From: Cryptosporangium minutisporangium
Lineage (GTDB): Bacteria; Actinomycetota; Actinomycetes; Mycobacteriales; Cryptosporangiaceae
DNA: 64,000 nt
Direction of reading: 5' to 3'
Assembly: GCF_039536245.1 (NCBI RefSeq)
Contig: NZ_BAAAYN010000031.1
Span: forward strand, 1 to 64,000
Shown: piece after piece, positions 33,259 through 41,304 of the stretch
Numbering within the stretch: position 1 is the stretch's first letter
How the letters are laid out: each line of letters starts with the position of its first letter
Made by a program: the position numbers and the translations under genes
The notes under the pieces: model-generated
What the model was told of the DNA's origin: nothing
Seen by the model: the letters and a program-made list of their open reading frames with translations, nothing else
Databases searched by the model: none

Positions 33259-34101
33259 CTAGCCTCCCGAGTGATAGGCAGCCGCGGTGAGCAGGCGCAA
33301 CGCCGCTTCCGACGAGGAGCCCGGCGCCGCGCTGTACATCAGCAGCCGCTGCCCGCTGTCGTCCGGCGGGGCAGTGACCTCGAAGCCGAGTTCCAGGTCA
33401 CCCACGGCCGGATGGTTGAACAGCTTCGTGCCGGACGTGCAGTTGGTGACCGGGTGCCGCGACCAGAGACGGGCGAACTCCGGGCTCTTGACACACAGCT
33501 CACCGACGAGTTCGGCGAGGCCGCGATCGTCCGGGAAGCGCCCGGCGACCAACCGGAGCGACGCGACCGCTCGCTGCGCCTCGACGTCCCAACGGGCGTA
33601 GAGCTGCCGGGTCGGCGGATCGAGGAACAGCATCCGGGTGAGGTTCGGGCGGGTGGATCGGCGGGCCGGGTCGTCCGCCGGGCGGTGCGACGCCAGCAGC
33701 ACGTGGGCCAGTGGGTTCCAGGCCAGGACGTCGGTGCGCCGATCCATCACCAGCGCGGCGACACCGTCGATCGCCGTGACCAGGTGCCGGAGACCGGGCC
33801 GGACGTGGTCCGGCGGGGGCGTCGCCCGGCGCTTGCGGACGGGCCGCGCCAGGTCGCGGAGGTGCGCCCACTCGGTCTCGTCCAGGCGGAGTGCGTGGGC
33901 GATCGAATCCAGCACCTCGTCGGAGACGCTCGGCGCGTGCCCCTGCTCCAGCCGGGTGTAGTAGGTGACGCTGACGCCGGCCAGCTGGGCCAGCTCTTCG
34001 CGGCGTAGCCCGGCGACACGGCGGGCGCCGTAGGAGACCAAGCCGACGTCGTCCGGCCGGAGGGCCGCGCGTCGGGTGCGCAGGAAGTCACCGAGTTCCA
34101 T
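33259..34101 (-). CDS. XRE regulator with MmyB-like ligand domain
   Basis: A 280-residue protein. The N-terminal HTH is LGDFLRTRRAALRPDDVGL...GARRVAGLRREELAQLAGVSVTYYTRLEQGHAPSVSDEVLDSIAHAL (residues 3-72), typical of MmyB-family XRE proteins. The C-terminal part (MDRRTDVLAWNPLAHVLL, ARLWSRHPVTNCTSGTKLFNHPAVGDLELGFEV) is the MmyB PAS-like ligand domain. First gene of a two-gene operon with an MFS pump. A second MmyB-type regulator lies at 57640-58527. Confidence 0.9.
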   Translation of the reverse strand: MELGDFLRTRRAALRPDDVGLVSYGARRVAGLRREELAQLAGVSVTYYTRLEQGHAPSVSDEVLDSIAHALRLDETEWAHLRDLARPVRKRRATPPPDHVRPGLRHLVTAIDGVAALVMDRRTDVLAWNPLAHVLLASHRPADDPARRSTRPNLTRMLFLDPPTRQLYARWDVEAQRAVASLRLVAGRFPDDRGLAELVGELCVKSPEFARLWSRHPVTNCTSGTKLFNHPAVGDLELGFEVTAPPDDSGQRLLMYSAAPGSSSEAALRLLTAAAYHSGG

Positions 34102-34222
34102 CCCCTCAGCGTGCCTCGCCGCGGCGGAATGAGCCTGGCACTGTCAGGGACAGGCAGGTTTACGAGTTACTTAACCCACGGCGCCGCCCGTCACTGAGGG
34201 TAAATGTGGCACCATCACGGCC

Positions 34223-34792
34223 ATGATGAGCCAGGGTCTCGCGCGTGAGGCGCGTGCCGGGGTTTTCACCCTGGTTTGCCTGAGCTCGTCGATCGCCCTG
34301 CACTCGTGGGCCGCCGGGTCCTTGCCGTCGGTTCCCGCGATGGTGGCCGGCGCCGGCCTGGTGTTGGTCGCCGCCGCGCTGCTGGCCGCGCGGGAACGTC
34401 GGTTCCCGCTCATCGCCGGGGTTCTGCTGGTCGCCCAGACCGGGCTGCACTACCTCTTCGAGGCGCTGCCGCACGCGGGACATCACGCCACCGCGATCGT
34501 GCCGGTATCGCCCGCGCCCTCGCCGACCGCGATGGTGCTGGCGCACCTGGTCGCCGGGTTGTCGACCGCAGCCTGGTTGCGTGGCGGCGAGGCCGCCGTG
34601 TGGCGTCTCGGCCGTCGGATGGCGCGTGGTGTCGCGCCGTTGCGACTGCTCTGGACCCTCGTGCGGACGCTGATCGTGCCGACGACGCGTCCGGCGCTCG
34701 TCGTCGCGTTGAGCCGGGCGATCGTTCGGTCGGCACCGGGTTGGCGGCACAGCGTGATCCGGCGCGGTCCACCGGTGCTCGCGGCGCACTGA
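34223..34792 (+). CDS. Hypothetical membrane protein
   Basis: A 189-residue protein with four hydrophobic helices (about 13-33, 38-56, 62-82 and 100-118) and a very basic C-terminal region (RLGRRMARGVAPLRLLWTLVRTLI...RRGPPVL). Histidines cluster at the third helix (HYLFEALPHAGHH), as in several actinobacterial membrane proteins found near copper genes. ATGATG at 34223 has no clear ribosome site. I do not recognise a named family. It is followed by a 547-base gap and then ycnI-like. Confidence 0.6.
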   Translation: MMSQGLAREARAGVFTLVCLSSSIALHSWAAGSLPSVPAMVAGAGLVLVAAALLAARERRFPLIAGVLLVAQTGLHYLFEALPHAGHHATAIVPVSPAPSPTAMVLAHLVAGLSTAAWLRGGEAAVWRLGRRMARGVAPLRLLWTLVRTLIVPTTRPALVVALSRAIVRSAPGWRHSVIRRGPPVLAAH

Positions 34793-35339
34793 GGCCCGTT
34801 AGCAAGCCCGCGCTGCTCACCGTACGTGGTCGCTGACCCCGTTTCCCCTGTTCCAGGGTGCGACGACGTCGGCTCGGTAGGCCGCCGCGTCGCGAGTAGC
34901 ACCCGGCGGAATCCGCCTGCGACCGGTCACGCCGGTTCGCCGTGACAGCCCGCCCGACCCGGACGCGCGCTTCGATGGACCGGCGAGCTGGTAGCTCGGC
35001 CAATTCCGGTGCGTCTGCGGCGTCGGACCTGGCGGACAGCGATCCGGCCGTGCCCGGCAGCCAGCCGTCGAGAGCAGCCAGGCGCGGCCGGTCAGTGCGG
35101 CGCAGCCAGGCGTGGCGAGCGGCCGGTCGATCGGTCTGCGCGCCGACAGTCGACTCGGGGCCCCACGCCGGAGCCGGTGGACGTACCGGTTCGGCAGAGC
35201 GGCGCGGCGCGTCGGGTCGGGTTCGCTCCGGTCGGTCCGGTCAGCCCCGGGACCGGCCGGGGCGGGCTCTGCCCACCGGGGTCGGCACACCCAGCAGTCC
35301 TAGATCCTCTTCGAGAAAACCCCTGAGAAAGGACCTGAA
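34793..35339. other. Long intergenic stretch, no supported gene
   Basis: A 547-base GC-rich region with small open frames on both strands, all dominated by Arg, Ser, Gly and Pro and none with a convincing start or domain. CGGTCGGTCCGGTC and related short repeats occur near 35230-35265. The last 20 bases carry GAAAGGA, the ribosome site of the next gene. I see no RNA gene or known riboswitch. Confidence 0.5.
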
Positions 35340-36107
35340 ATGACGGTAACGACGGACCGGCGGCCCGCACGGCCCCGACGGCTCCTGGCGCGCACGGCAG
35401 CGGTCGTGCTCGCTGCCGGCGTCGCGGTGCTGGGCTTCGCCGGCCCGGCGTCCGCGCACGTGACGGTGAACCCGTCCGAGGCGACGCAGGGCGGCTACGC
35501 CGCGTTGACGTTCCGGGTGCCGAACGAGCGTGACGACGCCTCGACGACGAAGCTCGAGGTCGCGCTCCCGACCGACACCCCGTTCGCGTCCGTGTCGGTC
35601 AAGCCGATCCCCGGTTGGACGGTGGCGACCACGACGTCCAAGCTGGCCAAGCCGATCGAGGCCCACGGCACGCAGGTCACGGAGGCGGTCAGCCGGGTGA
35701 CGTGGACGGCGACCAGCCCGGCCAACGCCATCGCGCCGCACCAGTTCCAGGAGTTCTCGATCTCGGTCGGCCCGCTGCCGGAGGCCGAGAAGATCTACTT
35801 CAAGTCGCTGCAGACGTACTCGAACGGTGAGGTCGTCCGCTGGATCGAGGAGCCGACCGGCAGCGAGGAGCCGGACAAGCCCGCTCCGGTGCTGACGCTG
35901 GTCAAGGGCGGCGACGGCCACGGCTCCGCGGACACCGAGACCAGCGAGGCGGCGTCCGCGTCCGAGTCCGACGACGACGACTCGGACGGGAACGGGCTCG
36001 CCATCGGGCTGGGCGTCGCCGGTCTGATCGCCGGTGTCGCGGGTCTGATCGCCGGTCTGCTGGCGCTGCGCCGGTCCACCGCCGACTCCTCCACGGCGAA
36101 GTCCTGA
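35340..36107 (+). CDS. YcnI family (DUF1775) copper-associated surface protein
   Basis: A 255-residue secreted, membrane-anchored protein. A signal peptide ends in ASAHVTVNPSEA, leaving the mature N-terminal His used by YcnI/DUF1775 for copper binding. The Ig-like domain follows (GGYAALTFRVPNERDDASTTKLEVALP, FASVSVKPIPGWTV, VTWTATSPANAIAPHQFQEFSISVGPLP). A Ser/Asp-rich linker and a final membrane helix (GLAIGLGVAGLIAGVAGLIAGLLAL) end it. ATG 35340 has GAAAGGA upstream. YcnI proteins are tied to copper uptake or handling; the convergent neighbours are a cupredoxin and a DyP fusion. Confidence 0.92.
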   Translation: MTVTTDRRPARPRRLLARTAAVVLAAGVAVLGFAGPASAHVTVNPSEATQGGYAALTFRVPNERDDASTTKLEVALPTDTPFASVSVKPIPGWTVATTTSKLAKPIEAHGTQVTEAVSRVTWTATSPANAIAPHQFQEFSISVGPLPEAEKIYFKSLQTYSNGEVVRWIEEPTGSEEPDKPAPVLTLVKGGDGHGSADTETSEAASASESDDDDSDGNGLAIGLGVAGLIAGVAGLIAGLLALRRSTADSSTAKS

Positions 36108-36128
36108 CCCCACCTCCTGAGCGAGTAC

Positions 36129-36157
36129 GCGGGGCGGCCGTCCGTCGGCCGCCCCGC
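36129..36157. terminator. Bidirectional hairpin terminator
   Basis: A perfect 11-bp stem GCGGGGCGGCC (36129-36139) and its complement (36147-36157) with a 7-nt loop between the convergent ycnI-like and cupredoxin genes. Confidence 0.78.
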
Positions 36158-36162
36158 GCCGC

Positions 36163-36597
36163 TCACTCGGGAGGCGTGACCTCCAGGACGCCGCGCATGC
36201 CGCTCTCGGCGTGGTACAGGCAAGGGAACGGGTACTCGCCGGGCTTCTCCACCGTCACCCGGAGCACCGTCGTCTGACCCCCGTTGACGTTGCCCGCGGT
36301 CGCGTTCGCCACGGTCATGTCGTGCGGCGTCACACCGACGTTCTGCAGCCGGAACTCGATCACACCGGGTGCGGCGGTCACCCGATCCGGAACGAACTTC
36401 AGCTCGTCGGTCAGGCTCACCGTGATCCGTTGGATGCCGTCCGGGCCTCGCGTCGCGGCCACCGCTGGCGACGCCGACGTCGCGGCGGCAGCGGGGGCGC
36501 CCGACCGTCCGATCCCGCCGGGGCCGCCCTCCGGTCCCCACGACGCACACCCCCCGACGGCGAGCAGGCCGACAACGAGCGCCGCCCGGAGCCTCAC
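36163..36597 (-). CDS. Cupredoxin-domain lipoprotein
   Basis: A 144-residue lipoprotein: signal helix RLRAALVVGLLAVGGC with the lipobox Cys near residue 16, a Gly/Ala/Ser-rich linker, then a cupredoxin fold. The type 1 copper ligands are all visible: His in TPHDMTV, then CLYHAESGM giving Cys, His and Met. Start GTG 36597 overlaps the stop of the upstream gene (GTGA), so it is coupled to the DyP fusion. It probably binds copper on the outer face of the membrane and may pass electrons to or from its neighbours; that role is inferred. Confidence 0.88.
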   Translation of the reverse strand: MRLRAALVVGLLAVGGCASWGPEGGPGGIGRSGAPAAAATSASPAVAATRGPDGIQRITVSLTDELKFVPDRVTAAPGVIEFRLQNVGVTPHDMTVANATAGNVNGGQTTVLRVTVEKPGEYPFPCLYHAESGMRGVLEVTPPE

Positions 36598-39107
36598 AGC
36601 CCCGCCTCCTCGAAGAGCCGCTGGCCGAGGTACTCGCCCCGGGTCACGCCGCCGGGCATCGCGAAGAGCGCGCCGGCCTCGTGTCGGGTGAAGCGGCTCA
36701 GCCGATCCTTGCCCGCGATCAGGTTCTGGTGCACCGGAACGAAGCCGGTCCGTGGATCGGCCTGCCAGGCCAGGAAGATCAACCCTGCCTCCACCCCGCC
36801 GCCCGGCTGCGGATCGGCGAACGAGTACCCCCGCCGCAGCATCGCCGCGCCCCGGTTGAACGCGGCGGCCGCGAGCCGCACGTGCGAGTCCGCCGGGATC
36901 AGCAGTTCGCCGTCCGGGCCCCGGCGTCCGAAGTTCGCGGGCGTCGTCTCGACTCCTCCGGACAGCGGCGCCCCGCTGGCCTTCTTCCGCCCGATGACCT
37001 GCTCCTGTGCGGTGACCGGAAGCTCCTCCCACTCGTCGAGCAGCATCCGGATCCGGCGGACGACCAGGTACGAGCCGCCGCGCATCCACCCGTCCGCGGA
37101 GACGAACACGGTCTTGCCGAACGTCGCCTCGCTGGGTTTCGGGTTCTTCGTTCCGTCCAGCTGGCCCATCAGGTTGCGGACCGTCGCGCCCTCGTTCGTG
37201 GTGACGCCGCGCCCTCGGGTGAAACCGGCGAACTGCCAGCGGGGAGTCGCCACCCCGGCGGCGAGTTGCTCCAGCGTGCGGAGCGCGGAGAACACCACGA
37301 CCGGATCGTCGGCACAGACCAGCACACCGAGGTCGCCGTCGCTGCGGGCGGCGTCCAGGGATTCGCCTCCGAATGCGGGGAGTGGAGCCAGCGCCGCGGG
37401 CCGGGCGCTCGCCGGGAACACCGTCCCGAACAGGCTCGGACCGAAGCCGACGGTGACCGTGAGGGCGGCCGGGCCGCTGTCCGCGGTCATCGTGTCCGTG
37501 CGGTTCCCGGCCGGGCGGCCGGTGGTGAGCGCCTCGGCCGCGGTGGTCCAGCGTTGGAGCAGCGTCCGCAGCGCGGCGGCGTCGGCGCCGGGGACCAGGT
37601 CGAACGCGGCGATCCGGGCGTGCGCCTGACGCTGGATCGGGGTGGCGATACCGGCTTGGCGAGCGCCGTGGAACGGGACGGTTTGGCTGCCGACCGAGCC
37701 GAGCGCCACGGTGTTGGTCGGTGCGGTGGGGGTGGGTTGGTCGGGGCTCGCGGCGAGCTGCAGACCGGCCCCGGCGACGGCCCCGGCGCCCCCCGCCACG
37801 GCCAGCCCCACGGCGTGGCGCCGGCTGATTCGCGGGCCTCGGACGTGCCCCCCGGGGGCCCCGAGCGGCTCGGGGTCGTCGGACGTCTCCGAGCCGGCAT
37901 CGACCGGTAGGGGCTGGTCAGCGTCCGGCTCTGGTGCATTGGTAGCCGCTGCCTCGGGGGTTGCCTCCGCGAGGTCGGTACCCACCGGGGCCAGGCGCTG
38001 TACCGAGCCTGCACCTCGTCGTCGTTGAAGTAGCAGTTGAAGGGCGAGGGCGCCGGCCAGGCCGAGCCCGACCCCGAGGCCCACCACGACGGTGAGGCGG
38101 TCCACCCCGAGGGGGAGGACCGTCGGCGCGGACGAGCGCCAGAAGACCGGTAGGTCGGGGAAGCCGGACGCGGCCGCGACGCAGACGCCGACCACCGCCG
38201 CGGCCCAGGTACCGGCGTCCCGGCCGCGGAACAGCAACCAGCTGGCCAGTCCGCCGATCGCCCAGACCGCGACCTGCGGCAGCAACGACACGAACGCGTC
38301 GGTCCTCGACGCTTCGAGCAGCACCACCCCGACGCTGTGCGCGGCGTCCGCGACCACCACCAGGAGCACCGCGACCCCCAGCGCAGTGAACGTCCTTCGC
38401 CGCCCGAAGCCCACCACCAGCGCCGGTACCACCAGCAGCACGGCTGCAGCGGCGAACCAGCCCCACGGCGACGGGCCCGGTACCCAGCTCAGCGAACCGG
38501 TCGCGGTCAGCGAGGTGCCGCCGCGGTCGAACGTGATCGTCCAGCGGCTGATCCGGTGGACCTCGTCGGGGGATCGGCTCACGACCGGCGGGAGCGTGGT
38601 CTGCATCCAGTGCGTGCGGTGGTCGTGCCAGCGGAAGACCGGCTCGTCGGAGATCTTCCGCCAGCTCGGGGCCTTCTTCGGGTCGGCGCTCGCCGGGACG
38701 GTGGTCACGCCGTAACGGTCGGTGTTCAGGTAGTACGCGGGTGAGTTCTCGTTCACGTACACGCCGTCCGGCCCCACCCGCGCGTACGGCTCGTTCTGGT
38801 ACCCGCGGACGACGGTCTCGCTCTCGGCCTCCAGCTCCAGCCTGCTGCCGTTCTCCACCACGCGGAGCTCGACGCCGGGCGCACCGGAGAAGTGCTCCAG
38901 CGTGGTGCGGAAGTTCGTCGCGCCGACACCGCCGACACTGTGCGCCGACGCCGGCGTCGCCCCGGTCGCGAGCAGCGCCGCGACCAGCGCCCCGACCGCG
39001 CCGACGCGACGCAGCCACCTGCATGAACCTGCTATCACGGGAAGACAGTCGCTCGGGCGTGGTTCTGAGTTCCTTCGGGTTTCCCCGGAAAGCGAGATAG
39101 TCGTCAC
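36594..39107 (-). CDS. Membrane protein fused to DyP-type heme peroxidase
   Basis: An 837-residue two-part protein. Residues ~28-55 are a signal peptide (LVAALLATGATPASAHS); 56-210 form an extracytoplasmic domain with HDHRTHW; 215-360 hold about five membrane helices; 365-425 an acidic linker. At 425-453 is a Tat-like segment (RISRRHAVGLAVAGGAGAVA), then a DyP/EfeB peroxidase: NLMGQLDGTKNPK (GxxDG, 648-652), FVSADGWMRGGSYLVVRRIRM, SHVRLAAAAFNRG (proximal heme His742) and RRGYSF. The start is GTG 39107; GTG 39038 is possible. DyP enzymes oxidise dyes or release iron from heme; coupling to a cupredoxin is the useful clue. An internal Tat motif after membrane helices is unusual. Confidence 0.8.
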   Translation of the reverse strand: MTTISLSGETRRNSEPRPSDCLPVIAGSCRWLRRVGAVGALVAALLATGATPASAHSVGGVGATNFRTTLEHFSGAPGVELRVVENGSRLELEAESETVVRGYQNEPYARVGPDGVYVNENSPAYYLNTDRYGVTTVPASADPKKAPSWRKISDEPVFRWHDHRTHWMQTTLPPVVSRSPDEVHRISRWTITFDRGGTSLTATGSLSWVPGPSPWGWFAAAAVLLVVPALVVGFGRRRTFTALGVAVLLVVVADAAHSVGVVLLEASRTDAFVSLLPQVAVWAIGGLASWLLFRGRDAGTWAAAVVGVCVAAASGFPDLPVFWRSSAPTVLPLGVDRLTVVVGLGVGLGLAGALALQLLLQRRRGAGSVQRLAPVGTDLAEATPEAAATNAPEPDADQPLPVDAGSETSDDPEPLGAPGGHVRGPRISRRHAVGLAVAGGAGAVAGAGLQLAASPDQPTPTAPTNTVALGSVGSQTVPFHGARQAGIATPIQRQAHARIAAFDLVPGADAAALRTLLQRWTTAAEALTTGRPAGNRTDTMTADSGPAALTVTVGFGPSLFGTVFPASARPAALAPLPAFGGESLDAARSDGDLGVLVCADDPVVVFSALRTLEQLAAGVATPRWQFAGFTRGRGVTTNEGATVRNLMGQLDGTKNPKPSEATFGKTVFVSADGWMRGGSYLVVRRIRMLLDEWEELPVTAQEQVIGRKKASGAPLSGGVETTPANFGRRGPDGELLIPADSHVRLAAAAFNRGAAMLRRGYSFADPQPGGGVEAGLIFLAWQADPRTGFVPVHQNLIAGKDRLSRFTRHEAGALFAMPGGVTRGEYLGQRLFEEAGL

Positions 39108-39161
39108 TGCCCGGACGGGCGCCCGCTGGTCTGCTCCCGTGAGCGATTACGGTTTGCCTCC

Positions 39162-40388
39162 GTGACCTCCGACTTTCCCACCGAAGTGGTGACGGTCGTC
39201 GGTATCGGTGCCGACGGCTGGGCCGGGCTCGGAGACCCGGCGCGCGACGCACTCCGCGCCGCCGAAGTGGTCTTCGGCAGCCAGCGCCAACTCGGACTGT
39301 TGCCGGCGGACGTCGCCTGCGAACGCGTCACCTGGCCGCGGCCGATGATGCCGGCGATCCCGCAGTTGCTGGCCGCCAACGCCGGCCGCCGGATCGCGGT
39401 ACTGGCCAGCGGCGACCCGATGTTCTTCGGCATCGGGGGCACGCTGGTGCGCCAGCTCGGCGCGGATCGCGTGCGGGTGATCACGCACCCTTCGTCGATC
39501 TCGCTCGCGTGCGCCCGTCTCGGGTGGCCGGAGGAGAAGATCGAGATCGTCAGCCTGGTCGGCCGTCCGGTGGAGCGTCTGCACACCGCGATCCAGCCCG
39601 GGCGCCAGGTGCTGGCGCTGAGCGCGGACGGTACGACGCCGGGGCAGGTCGCTGCGCTGCTCGTCGCACGGGGCTACGGCGAGAGCCGGCTCACCGTGCT
39701 CGAACATTTGGGCTCGGCAACGGAGGCTCGCCGTACCGCGGTCGCGTCGGAGTGGGCAGGCGAGATCACCAGCGCGCTGAACGTGATCGCGATCGAGTGC
39801 GTGGCCGGCCCGGACGCAGCCCTGCTGCCCCTCATCCCCGGCCTGCCGGACGAGTCGTACGACAGCGACGGGCAGCTCACCAAGCGCGAGGTCCGCGCGA
39901 TCACGCTGGCCCGGCTCGCGCCGCTCCCCGGTCAACTGCTCTGGGACGTCGGGGCGGGCGCGGGCAGCGTCGCGATCGAGTGGCTCCGGACGCATCGGTC
40001 GTGCCGCGCGGTGGCGGTCGAGCATCGTCCGGACCGGGCGGCGCGTCTGGCCGGGAACGCGGCGGCGCTCGGCGTCCCCGGGCTGATCGTCTCGGTCGGG
40101 TCGGTGCCCGGCGCGCTGGCCGCGCTCGACCCACCGGACGCGGTGTTCATCGGCGGTGCGCTGACCGTTCCCGGCGTCGTCGAAACCTGCTGGGACGCGC
40201 TGAAACCGGGTGGACGGCTGGTGGCCAACGCGGTGACGATCCAGTCGGAGGCTGCGGTCGCGAGCTGGCACGAGCAGCTCGGTGGCGACCTCACCCGCAT
40301 CTCGATCAGCCGGGCGAAGCCGGTCGGCGGGTTCCTCGGGTGGAAGCCGATGATGCCGGTGACGCAGTGGGTGGTGACGAAACGATGA
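39162..40388 (+). CDS. cobL: Precorrin-6Y C5,15-methyltransferase, decarboxylating (CbiE-CbiT fusion)
   Basis: A 408-residue fusion. Residues ~8-210 are the CbiE tetrapyrrole methylase (VTVVGIGADGWAGL, AVLASGDPMFFGIGGTLV, VITHPSSISLACARLGWP, LGSATEARRT). Residues ~225-400 are CbiT (DGQLTKREVRAITLARLAPLPGQLLWDVGAGAGSVAIEWLR, AVAVEHRPDRAARL, DAVFIGGALT, LKPGGRLVANAVTIQSE). It methylates C5 and C15 and decarboxylates the C12 acetate of precorrin-6B. The start is GTG 39162; stop overlaps the cobM ATG. Divergent from the DyP fusion by 54 bases. Confidence 0.95.
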   Translation: MTSDFPTEVVTVVGIGADGWAGLGDPARDALRAAEVVFGSQRQLGLLPADVACERVTWPRPMMPAIPQLLAANAGRRIAVLASGDPMFFGIGGTLVRQLGADRVRVITHPSSISLACARLGWPEEKIEIVSLVGRPVERLHTAIQPGRQVLALSADGTTPGQVAALLVARGYGESRLTVLEHLGSATEARRTAVASEWAGEITSALNVIAIECVAGPDAALLPLIPGLPDESYDSDGQLTKREVRAITLARLAPLPGQLLWDVGAGAGSVAIEWLRTHRSCRAVAVEHRPDRAARLAGNAAALGVPGLIVSVGSVPGALAALDPPDAVFIGGALTVPGVVETCWDALKPGGRLVANAVTIQSEAAVASWHEQLGGDLTRISISRAKPVGGFLGWKPMMPVTQWVVTKR

Positions 40389-41125
40389 CCGTGCACTTCA
40401 TCGGCGCCGGACCGGGCGCCGCCGACCTGATCACGGTGCGGGGACAGCGGCTGATCGCGTCGTCGCCGGTATGCCTCTACGCGGGTTCGCTGGTGCCGGC
40501 CGAATTACTCGCGTCCTGTCCTTCGGGCGCGCGGCTGGTCGACACTGCCTCGCTGAACCTCGACCAGATCATCGCCGAGTGCGTGGCTGCTGATCAGGCT
40601 GGGCTGGACGTCGCCCGGCTGCACTCCGGCGACCCGTCGGTGTTCAGCGCGATGGCCGAGCAGATGCGTCGGCTGGACGCTGCCGGGGTGCCCTACGACG
40701 TGACGCCGGGGGTGCCGGCGTTCGCGGCGGCTGCCGCGTCACTGAAGCACGAGTTGACCGTGCCCGGCGTCGGGCAGACCGTGATCCTGACCCGGACGTC
40801 GGCCCGCGCGACGCCGATGCCGCCGGGGGAGGACCTGGCGACGCTCGGCGCGAGCCGGTCGACTCTCGTCCTGCACTTGGCCGTGCAGCGGATCGTTCCT
40901 GTCGTCGACGAGCTGATCCCGTCGTACGGGGCGGATTGCCCGGTCGCGGTGGTGGCACGAGCGAGCCGGGAGGACGAGGTGGTGCTGCGCGGGACGCTCG
41001 CCGACATCGCCGCGCAGGTGTCGGCCGCCGGAATCGTGCGTACGGCGGTGATCATCGTCGGTGCGGTGCTGAACGCGTCCTCGTTCTCGGATTCGCACCT
41101 GTACTCGGCCTGTCGGGAGCGTTAG
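40385..41125 (+). CDS. cobM: Precorrin-4 C11-methyltransferase
   Basis: A 246-residue CobM/CbiF tetrapyrrole methylase. VHFIGAGPGAADLITVRGQRLIASSPVCLYAGSLVP, ARLHSGDPSVFSAMAEQMRRLDAAGVPYDVTPGVPAF and PVAVVARASREDEVVLRGTLADI are the SAM- and substrate-binding blocks. It adds the C11 methyl group. ATG 40385 overlaps the cobL stop (ATGA). Its TAG stop (41123-41125) lies inside the terminal repeat of the MITE at 41122-41304, so the natural C-terminus may have been altered by the insertion. Confidence 0.95.
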   Translation: MTVHFIGAGPGAADLITVRGQRLIASSPVCLYAGSLVPAELLASCPSGARLVDTASLNLDQIIAECVAADQAGLDVARLHSGDPSVFSAMAEQMRRLDAAGVPYDVTPGVPAFAAAAASLKHELTVPGVGQTVILTRTSARATPMPPGEDLATLGASRSTLVLHLAVQRIVPVVDELIPSYGADCPVAVVARASREDEVVLRGTLADIAAQVSAAGIVRTAVIIVGAVLNASSFSDSHLYSACRER

Positions 41126-41304
41126 GCCGTGTCCTGCGGATCTCGCTCGCAGCGAGGCCCCACCCAGGCGTCGTCCGGCAAGGCGGAGGGATGTCCGGCT
41201 GCCGCTAGCTTTTGGCAGCTGTTGTATCCGGACATCCCGGCGACGCGGCCGGACGACGCCTGGGCGGGCCGCAGCCGAGCACGGATTCGCAGGACACGGC
41301 CTAA
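41122..41304. mobile_element. 183-bp hairpin MITE between cobM and cbiD
   Basis: Terminal inverted repeats of 17 identical bases (TTAGGCCGTGTCCTGCG at 41122-41138, complement at 41288-41304), extending imperfectly to 21. Further inner arms also pair (AGGCGTCGTCCGGC with GCCGGACGACGCC; GGATGTCCGG with CCGGACATCC), so nearly the whole unit can fold on itself around a short loop near 41205. No transposase frame is present. GGCCGTGTCCTGCG-type ends recall actinobacterial IS ends, so it is probably a MITE mobilised in trans. The outermost TTAG/CTAA supplies the TAG stops of both convergent genes. Confidence 0.75.

Noticed and set aside
34942-35343. A 133-codon frame upstream of and overlapping the ycnI-like start
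   Set aside because: It is dominated by Arg, Ser and Gly, runs through the next gene's ribosome site, and has no domain or sound start.
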